A stretch of DNA of 64,000 nucleotides from contig JAALGZ010000017.1 in assembly GCA_015227615.1 (NCBI GenBank), forward strand, positions 434,001-498,000, read 5' to 3'. The notes beneath the pieces were generated by a model that was not told where the DNA came from, ran no database searches, and saw only the letters and a list, made by a program, of their open reading frames with translations. This DNA is from Labyrinthula sp. Ha. Lineage: Eukaryota > Sar > Bigyra > Labyrinthulida > Labyrinthulaceae. Positions 32,815 to 46,258 of this stretch are shown here, piece by piece; the stretch's first letter is position 1; each line of letters opens with the position of its first letter. The position numbers were made by a program, and so were the translations under genes.

Positions 32815-34010
32815 AAAATTGTTTGCCTGGAATATATAATATTCCAAGTAAACTAATAAAAACTTCAACAAAAGTGCAAAAAATCATAATCAATAAGATA
32901 CAAAAAACTTTAGAAGTAGCTGCATTGCAAAAAAGATCTCAAAACTCTCGGCAGTGCAAAATTATTCATATATATATAAACAAAAAGGCATTAAAGATGG
33001 TCCAGCTTGCTATAAACTCATTGCATTATTGAAGACATTATTCAACCTGCTTACCAAAATTATCAGTAATAGAATATAACTTATCTAAGAAAAGATTTCC
33101 TTCATATCCAGCAGCGTATAGATCCAACTTCAGCACCATGAACAAAATAGACGTTTTACATAGTATCCTTAAGTACTACCTCAACCGCAACCAAAAACTT
33201 AAATTATCACTCATTGATTTCCAGATGGTCTTTGATTCTTTAAATCATAGGTTTACCCAAACATCTCTGAAGGAACACCATGTCTGACTTATATTGAGGA
33301 AAACAAAGTACAGTTTGCACTACGCAGTATTAGTAAAAAAGCAGAAGGGAGCAAATGATAAAGGGTCGTAGACTTAAGACGTAGGATATTGCAAGGGGTT
33401 TCATTGTCACCATCGATCGTCATATTTTGAACTCAGCTATGAAAAGAAAAAAGCAGAATACCTAAGCAAACATACCAGTAGCTGGAACTCCATTCAATTA
33501 TCTGGCCTTCACGGATGACATAGTTACAGTTTGCGAAGTGGAAGAAAATATTTTCAACTTCGTGAACCAAATCCAATTTCTTAAATGCATCTCTGGCTTA
33601 AGGATGAACATAGCTAAAACCAAAATTCTGCTAACAGATGAATATAATATAGAAGAGGATGTACCTGATGTCGATATAATTGCTCTCCTAACAAGTTCCA
33701 CTGTGAGTGATGTCACAGTTTTTTCGAAGTTAAAGTAAGTTACAACCCAAACGGCAGAAGCATGTTCTGTGACGGCACTCATAACCGCAGCCCTATAGGA
33801 ACTTTAGTAATGCGTCACGCTAAGGAGTTACTGGAAGGGAAACTGCGGCCACTCGTTAATTCATTCGTAGTCAAGGGTAAAACCGTTGAACAAAAAAAAA
33901 GAAACAGGTATCTGGGGATGAACATCGACTCCTCTGGTATCTCGGAGAATAGCATCATCCTAACGCTGGAACTAAGTAAAATAAGACTAACTATCATGAT
34001 AAGCTTGCAG
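32815..34010 (+). pseudogene. LINE reverse transcriptase remnant
   Basis: Reverse-transcriptase blocks appear in order: PGIYNIPSKLIK (near 32826), CYKLIALLKTLFNLLTKII (near 33010), LIDFQMVFDSLNH (33210 on), RRILQGVSLSPS (near 33380), the catalytic-box equivalent LAFTDDIVTV (near 33502), GLRMNIAKTKI (33595 on), and YLGMNIDSSG (near 33909). The catalytic YADD has become FTDD, and blocks lie in different frames, so it is non-functional. The family resembles APE-type LINEs rather than site-specific R2-like elements. Confidence 0.75.
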
Positions 34011-34490
34011 TAACAATATTCTGGAAAGGTACAAAATAAAATCTTGGACGACCATTTATCCTTTTACCTGGATTATATAGTCTAGTAAACAGGCCTAAAG
34101 ATGAAAGAGTAGATGGAAAACTACATATGCTCTTCAGGAAAGTAAAGGCATTGATCACAGGAACCCATCAAAGAAATGCTAAGTTACTGAAAGGTGGCTT
34201 TAATATTAAAGAAATCTCTCTAGAGCTCCAGTATAAATACAAAACTCTTAAGAAAGCGGTCAACAATGAATGGTTGATACTTCTCAGGTATTCAACATCT
34301 CCAACAATACCCCAACAAAGGGACCAAGAGACAAATCCTATCTTGACGTGTAGCTTGAATTCAACATGGAACCAATCCCACCTACTGATATTCCACCTCC
34401 TCCCACTAGTAGGATACTACCAATTAAGCATATTTATGGATCTGAACAGCATCAACCTGAGCCCACTGGCACCAGATATAGAATAACCCC

Positions 34491-37400
34491 TATAGCAGTC
34501 TCCTGAACTATGAGAAGATATAAGCGCAAAGAGCTGGCAACATAAGTCAACTCGAATACATCCAAACTCTCCTCTCTGAAAGGAGCAGTAGCTGAAACAC
34601 CTAAGAAAAATAAGTGAAATATCAGCGGAAGGAAAAAGGAGTTCAGAAGCTAGCCGAAAAAACTCATGGAACATAGAATTCCTCTCCCCAATTCAACAAC
34701 ACAGATTCATCTTAGAAAAACCTCTTAAAACAAAAGGCTTCATCACAACTTAGAATCTCAAACCAACTGCAAAAAACATCTAAAAATAGCTGGAAACCAT
34801 CTTGGAACTCGACATATATGCCTGGACCCGATGCGAACACCTCCTATAAAATACCCTTGAAATTCGCTCCACGATCGTTAAAAATCCACAAATGCCATTT
34901 GATCAACTTCCCGTGTGTAAATATAGCAGGAACTCAGTGTATAGCTTATCCGAAACCCGCTTGGATCATACCTGAACCATCTAGAACATATAAAGGCCCA
35001 TGGCCGTTAATCTGGGCACATGTGACGATTTTCTTACCATTTGTAGAATCACTATTTTGTTTATTTATTGCAAATTATAGATTTACGAATCTTTCGATAA
35101 ATTCATATCTGGAGCTTTAGCATCAGACATACTAACACCACAAGAACCCTGTCGTAAAACTGTTTTACTACAGGTTACGTGGATAAGATGAAGACCAACG
35201 GATCAAGATAGTAGGCAGCATGAACTGACAAAATAAGCTAGCAGCAGAGTACCAGTAGACAAGTAAATGCATGGTTCGTTGCGCTAATGGAAGGATATCG
35301 AAAGTAGTAAAGTAAATAGTCAAGCAATAGATGGTAGTAAAACCTAAATGAGCATGAGGGTTAGGATTTAGTTTCAATTAACCCCCCCCCTATTAGAGGG
35401 GGATTTGATGGGCTCGGATTTTTTTGACACATGCAAAATGCACATGCAAGCTGATTGGCTGAGTAAAAAAAACGGCTACATGGCCCAATATAAAATTCCT
35501 CCTTAGAGAAAACTTAGAGTTAGCAGAGCACAGATTGTAGCGTCCGGATAGTATTCGGCCTTGGTTTTGTTGGTTATTGGTGTTTCCTGCTGTTTGATTG
35601 TTATGGCTCTCGTTGTATTTCGATATTGGTTTCTGAGGGCTTCGTGATAGTTGATGTAAAATATTTCCAAAAAAAAAAACCATGTAAATTTGCACTAATT
35701 TGATATGGTGAGATTTTGCTGAAGTAATATGGAAGAGATTTCAGTACTGATATTCACATTTCTGGAGAATGTGGATACAAAAATATTTTTGGCCATATGA
35801 AATTATGCTAAAAAGGGGAAATAAAATGGCTCCAAGGTAGCTTTGTAAGCATAGGTATTGTAACAGCGTAAGCACTTGATATTTTTTAGCGACTTTGGTA
35901 CTAGTTTTTTGTTAATAACTGTTAATAATTGAAAAGAAAATAAGGAAAGAAAAGCTAAGAGTTTTTATATTATTGTTATTCAAACCGAGTGTTAAACAAG
36001 CTGGGAACCTTATTCGCGGAGGTGTAGTTTATCTTGTCGACACGTAAAGCGCAATAAGATTCAGGTCATATGCATAAGAGTTGAGGCTTTGAACTTAACC
36101 CAAACATAGAGTGGGATGGGAACAAACTAAAGTACGTTGCAAGGTGTCAAGTAAGCATTAAAAGTTGAAAAGTTAATATTAGAGTGCCCTCTTCTGCTTA
36201 TTATTTGAAATCGTATCAACTTCTGTTTTTAATTAAAGCTGATACTTCAATGTTGGATTGACGTACGTCTTTAAACCCCCCTGGTTTGGCACTCGATGAA
36301 GATGAGGATGGATTCAAATCTTTTACCATTTCTTCAATGGAGATGCTTTCAACTATGTCTAAGAGCTTCGTAAGACAGGTTTAACCTAGAATAGTGAAAT
36401 TTTTAAGAGCAAAGATTTTTAATTCTGAAATTAAAAAGTTGTAGTTCTGTGTTGAAATCAAAATTTTAAAATTATTCGTTTTAAACAAAATAACCAATAT
36501 TTTAGTTCTATATTAAAACCCATTTCCTTTGTTTCTTGTTTATTCCAAATAAATTTCTTTTAAAGTTGCATATACTTCTTTCCAAAACTAGTTATTTCAT
36601 TTCTTATTCCTTGCAAGCAATTTCCTCTTGAAAATTTCATTTTTTCTTTTCTTGTTTTTTTGCAAATAAACATCTCTTCTAAATTCGTAAGTATTTTTTC
36701 TTTATTGATCTTATGTTATTTTGATTTTGAGAGGTTCAATTTTTGACACTTTAAAATTAAGTCAATAAAATGGCGTATGTTTTCTGCACGTGTGTCAGAG
36801 AACCTAAATCCTATATTGATCAATATAGAAAATTGAATCTTTGTAGAAGCATTGGTTGAAGGCCGATAAATGCCAACGGTAGTGGAGTTTATGGGATTTA
36901 TAGTAGATAGAATGTACCCGAAATTACCAGGATAGAAACTACTTAAGTTTTTAGTAATTGGCTTCAGTTTTCTTCGGGATTAAAGCCAGATAGGCATGTT
37001 TATCTTACATGTGTTTTGCCTTAAAGAAAATAAAATATGACAAGAACATTAGAATGCACATAGCAGTTTCTACAAATATAATATGAAGCTTTTTTTTGCA
37101 TATGAAGTTCTTAATGTCTGATCTTGATCAACTCTAACTGGGTGGCCAAGGGTAATAATACTTTAGAATGCTGTTGAGTCTAGAGATATCCCTTGAAATT
37201 CCGATATCTACCCGAGATATAGATACGAACACCAATATATGCTAAATACTTCATTGAATGTGCTTCTTCGTCTAATTCTGGTCGTTAATCTTATTGAATT
37301 ATTTGTAGCTTACTGGAGAATCAGGAATTACACAAGTCTCACCACAACCAAGCCAGTTTTTTAGCGCTAAGAGATACAGTAAGCAAATACTTCTGCGTTG

Positions 37401-40400
37401 CTAGTACAGATGAGTATAATTCACCAGTAACATACTTTAAATTATCAGGGGGGGCTTTACATGGCTCAAGTAAAATATACTGGTATTATATCGGTGATAA
37501 ATAGAATTTTGAATATGTATACTATCAGCAACTTAAGCACTGGAAAAATGCAGAAATTTTCTTCTTCAGGCTACCAAATCACAAGCACAATGCTTAAATT
37601 TTTGCAAATTTTCCTGCATTATTGCTACCTAATGTACCATTTCTGACTGTTGAAAAAATATAAAAGAGAGCAAAATAGTATTATAGAAATGCAATCAACA
37701 TTATTGATCCGTATTTAATGATAGTGCTTGTTCCAGCTAAAAAAATTGTATGTTTCGTGATTAGTTAAAAGACCCTTAATTGGTGCAAGATTTTAATTTC
37801 CTTTTAAATAATTACTTGGTGGTACTATCTATTTATTTTTCTGGCAATGAAGATGTTAAATAGAGCATATGAACAATATTATTTATCATGGCAGATACTG
37901 AGATCACTTATCTAAATAATATTTTCAGAGCTGAAACTTCACGGCTTTGGCCTGTTGTATAGTATCTTTGTGCAACTCAAATGTAGAGGTTGTGTCTATA
38001 TTTTGCATAACTAAAACATCTCAAAAACTTTAAAATATTTGAATCTAAATTTTTTGCTTGCGGTTAGCTTTCTTCAATACACATGAAAAAATACTCAAAA
38101 TTGGAGATGTACTGTTTCATAAGCACAGACTTACAGAGAATGACACCAAAATTATTTTATCGTAATATTCTTATCTGCAAAACGTTTTGATCTTCTGTCT
38201 AGGAGCAGTTTCGCTATACTGAAATTTATTATTGAGAGATGTTGAATTTGATACCACATATATACTTTCTAACCTGGGGACAATTTGATTCTTGTTAAGG
38301 ACATCCATCATTGTAACTTGAGCTCGCAAATTCAAGCCTCCGTTAAACATGTATGTTGCATCTTGATAACTTAGACTCTAATGTCGGTGACTCAAACAAA
38401 AATTGCTCACCACATAAATTTTCCACGTATAGCTGATTAACCCCATTGCTCCATGTTTTACTGTAAACAATTTTCTATAGATATAGAAATGTCTAACTTA
38501 CTTTTTTGAAACTAAAAGAGTGTAACACAGAAGATTTAAAAATTAGAATCATCAAACAAACCTTAATTATATCCTAATTTTCACAAAGTTAGTACTGAAA
38601 ATACAAAATTAATAATTTACTTGCTTAACAAAACTTCTTGAACTAAAGTAGAATTACGTTTATCTGGAGGCCTTTAAAATAATTATGATGTGAAATAAAG
38701 GAAAATATACAATTATTAGCCGAGCCCAAGCATAAAACCAAACAAAATTACTGTAAACGCATAAAAAATTCTTATAATAAGAGTTTCTATATTTTCTGCA
38801 TCTTCCATGGATACCTTAATTATAACATGTTCAGATGTAGATTGAAAGGTCTTGTAAGATCTAAGCTAAGGTGCTAGTACTTTTTAATCAGTAAAATGTT
38901 TATGTATCCCTGTTGTTGGGTTATGGAATATTTTGAAGCGTTTTTCTCATTTTGTAATTAGTTTACTATTCAATAACCTACCGTGTCAGCTAATGGTATC
39001 TTGCTCTATAACAAAATATGGTTCAAAGGTTCAGGCAAAGTTGAGAGCAATTCAAGAAAAAATTATTATCCAAACTGACAGTATACTTGAAATATATGAT
39101 TTTGGAAGACTATTAATTTTGTGAAGCCAAACAGTAGGTCAGGATGTTAAATGTAGCGATGTACCATTCTAGAGGATTTCTTTAACAATATTATATAGAG
39201 CTGTATTAATCATCCAGTTGTTGTTCATTTTAAGGAGAATTTCATTTTTTAATTCTGACTTCAAGAATTCAAGATCACATAAATGGCCTGTAATTTATTA
39301 ACAATTTTTAGTATTAACTGCATTAAAAGTTTCTGGTTTAGAGATTAATTACAGATAATACATAGATAACATATTTTCAAGAAAATTATATTTATTGTAT
39401 TTATGTCAATGATATGTTACCTTTCTCTCTGAAGTATCATTCAACATGATGTAAAAGCTTACGAATATAATTTGGGGAAACTATCATTATGCAATAGTTT
39501 AAGAACCTGGTTGAAACAGGGGTTGTACCGATAAAAGATCGTTTATATATAAGAGCGTAAACTATATCTAATCACTCCACAAAAAATCAAAAAGATTTTA
39601 CTAACTAATAGTTAGGGGGATAGAATCAATAGAAAATGAATAACATGATACAAGAATGCCGAAGACAAGTCTATTGTTTTCACTATTGCATAAATTTGGA
39701 CAGGAATGAGGATATGGTAAGTGCAATAATATTTGAATTTGCAAAAGAATAAAAGAAACGAAGCTGTAATTTGGTCTTTAGATTTAATAATCCATCATCT
39801 CTGACCAAGTTGTACAATCACTTTAGCAAAGGTGATCACTCTATATACATTAATGATTCTGTTGTTACACAGTACGTTCTTAGTATCTCTCCATGGTAAT
39901 TGTTATTTACAATAACCTAGTTGCTTGCAATAGGGAAGTGTTTTAATATTATGAAATAGTAATTTGTTCTTAACTTTTACTTCACTACTTGGAAAACTAG
40001 GGTAATATCTTTCCATTTGTCCATTGACCTTTGTGACTGACGTGAGCTAAACATTGTTCAATATTTAATCTTAAATTATTTTATTTTTAAGTTAAAGTTT
40101 ATGAAAAAGACTCTGATACCTATGTCAGCTAACGATATATCCTCTAAGAAAAAGAGACAGCTATGAATTGAAAAAATGAAAAAGCTAGGTCTAGCCCTGA
40201 CTGGATATGAATATTTTGGTGGTTTAATAACTTTGTCACGTTTGTCCTGTATTTTTGTATAGAAGGTGCTCAATTTTTTGAATTTGCTAATATTGAAAAT
40301 CGTACTTTGGGTTGACTGCCGCATTTTAAAGAATGGCATACCACTGGTATTGATGACGTGGCAAAGTGAAAACATAAAAGAAAGCTAAAATAATGTGGAT

Positions 40401-41609
40401 TAATGATAACTGACTTACTTAGTTCTTGAATGAACATAAATAAAACAGGGTAATTACAGAATTGAATAAAAGATTAGATTTGGTAATAAATAAGCATGAT
40501 GCTCAATTATTTATGACATCTGTTTTATACTTCTTTACGTCAAAATAAAACAAGAATTAATAATAACGCTAGACACCTAAGATAATACAGAAATTCTGCT
40601 GAAAGTATTTTCCAAGAATTGTAGAAACCATTTTCTTGAAACTCTATAGCGTCTAGTAGTAATATATTACATCCCAAAGACTGCGCTTACATTGTATGCT
40701 CAAGGAGTAAGATTTGAAATTCTGAAGCTGATGCAAATATAAGACATTTATACATGATTTTCCTTGCCATCATTATTAACAACTAAAGCATTGTGATAAA
40801 TTACAATATAAAATTCTTCTCAAGCACAAGCTTTGGTCTCAGAATTTATTCTATAACGATATTGAATGTATTTCGAGCTTAATAGAAGAGTTTCTAGTCA
40901 TGTTCTACGAACGCTTGTACTCTAAGAAAAAGCCCTTGAAGAGTTTCTTACTCTCCACACTCAGTCATTAGAAAGTTTTAAAATGTGTTTTCTTGGGTTA
41001 AGGAAAAAAAAGTCAAAAGAATTGCATGATAGTGTCATCTTACCATCAAACCAATACAACCAAGAGTTGATACATGATCTACAAATGTACTTATCTAGAT
41101 CTGATTTCCTAAGGAGTGAATGAATACAGAACCAAAGAAATTTATGACATATATGTTTATACTTTATCTATTTCAAGAGATAAGGATAGGTGTAAGGTAA
41201 TCTTTATTGTCCTGTTACTTGCTGTTCCTTTCAGTAGTTATTGTGTTACAGAAGCAACGAAATATCCTTGCGGAACGTAAAAGAAATTCATTTACATCTT
41301 TCAAATTTGTGTTGTAAACACAAATGAAGTTACAATGCGAAAACCTTTTTACGCTTCAATTCAAGAGCAATGGAGAACATGAAGGTTTAAAGTTATGTGC
41401 TCTAAAGCATCTGACATATTCGCTGAAGTTAATTTGGAAGAGTTTGAAACAGAGACGCATATGTATCAACAAACAATTACCTAAGACAGTTTTCTATACC
41501 CAGGGCTTTAAGTACAAAGTTATCGCTCTTAAGCAACAAACATACTTACGTATTGCTTAGGGACACGTACCTTGCAGAAGCATATACACGTAATAGGTGA
41601 TTCACTGGT
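34491..41609. other. 7-kb gene-poor tract
   Basis: No intact gene is supportable. A run of nine C at about 35382-35390 faces a G5 run in a short hairpin (near 35383-35402). A coding-like fragment at 36262-36384 is listed separately. A 99-codon frame at 40076-40375 (-) has no recognisable motif and looks like chance. A TGACGTGGCA motif occurs at about 40354. Confidence 0.55.
36262..36384 (+). pseudogene. Coding-like fragment with ALDEDEDGFKSF tail (copy B)
   Basis: A 40-codon open segment runs SLNPPGLALDEDEDGFKSFT and onward to a TAA, with no start codon. The block 36292-36329 is nearly identical (36/38) to the fragment in the 20-kb TIR element, in the opposite orientation. The preceding proline-containing residues are loosely alike. 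It is likely a tail of an unrecognised repeated gene or mobile-element protein. Confidence 0.4.
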
Positions 41610-43801
<2,192 letters not shown>

Positions 43802-43947
43802 TTTATCTTTTGTTAACTTTTTCCATCAACGGCTAACTCTTGTTCTTCGTTTCTGTCAATTACCCAAAATAATTCTTGACAGTTAAATCATAAAGAATAA
43901 GAAAGAAGAAACGGTTGAAAGTTGAAAGGTTGAATCTATAAAGCAAA
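43802..43947. promoter_or_regulatory. Short divergent promoter (kinase / FEN1)
   Basis: Only 146 bp separate the two start codons of oppositely transcribed genes, so this interval must contain both promoters and both 5' leaders. It is A/T-rich with no TATA box that I would defend. Confidence 0.6.
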
Positions 43948-45102
43948 ATGGGAATTAAAGGGTTGATGAAGCTTATTCAAAGCGAAGCTCCAAATAGTTT
44001 GACAAATGGAGAAGCTAAGAACTATATGGGAAGAGTAATTGCGATCGATGCAAGCATGCAATTATATCAGTTCATGTCAATGGTCAGAATTCAGTCGAAT
44101 GCTGGATCTCAGTTGTTGTCCAATTCTGCTGGTGAAGTTACATCACACATTCTAGGCTTCTTTCATAGGACAATTTCCTTGATGGAGAAAGGAATCAAAC
44201 CAGTGTTCGTGTTTGATGGAAAACCTCCGCAACTAAAATCTCTTGAGTTAAGTAAACGGAAAGAAATTAAGAAAGACGCTTTAGAGGAAATTTCTTCTTT
44301 GGAAGAGAAAGCAAAAGAAGGTGATATAACAACAGAAGAAATGGAGCGATTAAACAAGGCAAAGCAAAGATCTTTGACTGTTACAAGAGAACACAATAAA
44401 GATGTTCAGAGGTTGTTAAAGCTAATGGGGGTACCTGTTGTCTTAGCTCCTGGTGAGGCGGAAGCTCAATGTGCATGGTTAACTAAGCAGAAAAAAGTTT
44501 TTGGAACTGGGACTGAAGATATGGATGCGCTTACTTTTGGAACCCCTGTGCTACTAAGGAATTTAACTTACGCCGAGAGTAGAAAACTCCCCGTCATTGA
44601 AATTAACTATGAAGTGTTATTGAAGGGACTAGAACTGAATGACAAGGAGTTCGTCGATTTATGCATTTTATGTGGGTGTGATTATGCCAACAGTATCAAG
44701 GGAATTGGACCAAAAACCTCTTGGAAGCTGATTAAGGAACATAAAAGCATAGAAAAAATAATAGAGCATTTAGAAGCTGGGGAAAAGAAATATGAAATTC
44801 CTGGGGAATTCAAAAATGCAGAAAGTTTAGACGAGATTCGAAACCTGTTTCTAGATCCAGATGTTTTGAAAGAATTGAAGGAAGAGTTTAAGTGGGGGAA
44901 GGTTGACGACCAAGGACTGATCAACTTCTTAGTTGAAGAGATGCAATTTGACTTAACAAGAGTTCAGAACGGATTAAAAAGATTAAAAAAATCAAAAGAA
45001 AAAACAAATCAGAAACGACTCGACTCTTTTTTCACTATATTACCTAAAAAGAACCTGGCTTCTCAGAAGAAGAAACCAACAAAGAAAGTCAAGAAGAAAT
45101 AA
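43948..45102 (+). CDS. FEN1: Flap endonuclease 1
   Basis: The 384-aa intronless protein matches FEN1 throughout and begins with the invariant MGIKGL, whose Gly2 contributes to the active site. The metal ligands are all visible: Asp34 (AIDAS), Asp90 (VFDG), Glu170 and Glu172 (PGEAEAQCAW), Asp191 and Asp193 (TEDMDAL), plus a helix-hairpin-helix region (CGCDYANSIKGIGPKTSWKL). Near the C-terminus, QKRLDSFF (355-362) is a canonical PCNA-interaction box, followed by a lysine-rich tail. FEN1 removes 5' flaps during Okazaki-fragment maturation and long-patch base excision repair in the nucleus. Its stop is one base from the stop of the convergent C78 peptidase gene. Confidence 0.98.
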   Translation: MGIKGLMKLIQSEAPNSLTNGEAKNYMGRVIAIDASMQLYQFMSMVRIQSNAGSQLLSNSAGEVTSHILGFFHRTISLMEKGIKPVFVFDGKPPQLKSLELSKRKEIKKDALEEISSLEEKAKEGDITTEEMERLNKAKQRSLTVTREHNKDVQRLLKLMGVPVVLAPGEAEAQCAWLTKQKKVFGTGTEDMDALTFGTPVLLRNLTYAESRKLPVIEINYEVLLKGLELNDKEFVDLCILCGCDYANSIKGIGPKTSWKLIKEHKSIEKIIEHLEAGEKKYEIPGEFKNAESLDEIRNLFLDPDVLKELKEEFKWGKVDDQGLINFLVEEMQFDLTRVQNGLKRLKKSKEKTNQKRLDSFFTILPKKNLASQKKKPTKKVKKK

Positions 45103-45103
45103 A

Positions 45104-46258
45104 TCATTGTTCGAATGACATCAAGGTTCGCAATATTTTAGCGTTATGGAACTCCTGCGGAGAAAGAATACACCTGTCTCCAACCTCTTCGACAACAAAG
45201 CCAAGCTGGTAGCATTCTTTATTTAGCTTTTCAGAAGCGATTCGAAGTGTACTAAATCTTCGAACAACCTTGTGTCTCTTATGCGCTGGATTTAATATAA
45301 TAAAAAAGGTCTTAAACTCTCCGGAGTTTTGGTTGAATACACGTTCTACGCCAATAATGGTTCGAGAGTGTCCTTGATGCTGAAAATATATTGGAGAGAT
45401 TAAACCACGCTTCTGAAGAAACCATTCGCGTTTACAGGCTGTTGGATCAGGATTTGGAAGAAACTGTTGAAACGGTTTTCCAGAAAAATATTCCCAGACG
45501 AACTGTACTAAGCAAAAGTTTGGTTGATTCTGTTCATTTGTTTTTTCAAACTTGACATCACTGGACTTATGAAACTCGAACCGCTCAATCTCCGAGAACT
45601 CAAAATCAACGAGACAGAGGCGAACACCAAAGCTGGAATATAAAGCGGCTAGTTCAACAGCTCCTATCCACTCCTCCTTTCCCCTTATCTCACCCTTGAA
45701 GAATTCTTTCCCTCCATCTGAGTCAAATCCAAGGTTCCAAGCTCTCTCTATGTATCCTTGAATTGTGTATACACACGGAATATTCGACATATGTATACTA
45801 TCTGAAGTTTCTGAATTAAAAAATAGAAGTTTATTTAATTCTGGATCATTTATAGAAGCGAGTGCTGCTGTGAGCATTTGAATATTTCTGTATCCGCATG
45901 TCCATTTATCAGATTGGTTAAAGAAGAAGATACCAGGTGTTGTACAGAAGTTAATTTCAACATTATAACTTTCCCCAAGAAACTTTTTAAGCCTTTGAAC
46001 CGCTTTCGCTGAGTTATATCGTATATCCTCAGATATGGAAGAATATTTTATAGACTGTTTTTCAACTTCGTACTCGTTGTACACTAACGTGGACAAGTGC
46101 GCTGGATGTAAAGAAGCAAGCCGGAAGTATTCCTCCAAATAGTTCAAAAGCTTGTATCTATAAAATTCTTTTGAAATATCTTTTTCTTTTTTGGTTTTAT
46201 GACTAAATAGCTTATTATATTGTACAAATAACTTCATATACCTTTCACTGTGGTTCAC
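45104..46258 (-). CDS. C78-family cysteine peptidase, ZUP1 (ZUFSP)-like
   Basis: The 384-aa protein carries the C78 fold signatures: nucleophile Cys121 in WTCGYRNIQML, EWIGAVELAALYSSFGVRLCLVDF, and His297 in SPIYFQHQGHSRTIIGVE. Human ZUP1 cleaves Lys63-linked ubiquitin chains during genome-stability responses; the related UFSPs process UFM1. The QHQGHSRT and EWIGA stretches fit ZUP1 better than UFSP. The N-terminal zinc fingers of animal ZUP1 are absent, leaving about 100 helical residues. The third triad position (ILDPG in human ZUP1) is Asn323 here (ILNPA, codon AAT). Asn can support catalysis in papain-like peptidases, so activity is possible but not assured. It converges with FEN1, with one base between the stop codons. 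Confidence 0.85.
   Translation of the reverse strand: MNHSERYMKLFVQYNKLFSHKTKKEKDISKEFYRYKLLNYLEEYFRLASLHPAHLSTLVYNEYEVEKQSIKYSSISEDIRYNSAKAVQRLKKFLGESYNVEINFCTTPGIFFFNQSDKWTCGYRNIQMLTAALASINDPELNKLLFFNSETSDSIHMSNIPCVYTIQGYIERAWNLGFDSDGGKEFFKGEIRGKEEWIGAVELAALYSSFGVRLCLVDFEFSEIERFEFHKSSDVKFEKTNEQNQPNFCLVQFVWEYFSGKPFQQFLPNPDPTACKREWFLQKRGLISPIYFQHQGHSRTIIGVERVFNQNSGEFKTFFIILNPAHKRHKVVRRFSTLRIASEKLNKECYQLGFVVEEVGDRCILSPQEFHNAKILRTLMSFEQ

Larger units (their letters stand above)
31610..34490 (+). mobile_element. Degenerate non-LTR (LINE-type) retrotransposon
   Basis: Reading the + strand in shifting frames recovers, in the correct order, an APE-type endonuclease and a reverse transcriptase, interrupted by many stops and frameshifts. 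The ends are approximate. I find no poly-A tail, no clear target-site duplication and no intact ORF, so the element is dead. Confidence 0.75.

Noticed and set aside
40076-40375. 99-codon minus-strand frame.
   Set aside because: No recognisable motif, no homology I can recall, no coding-like codon pattern.
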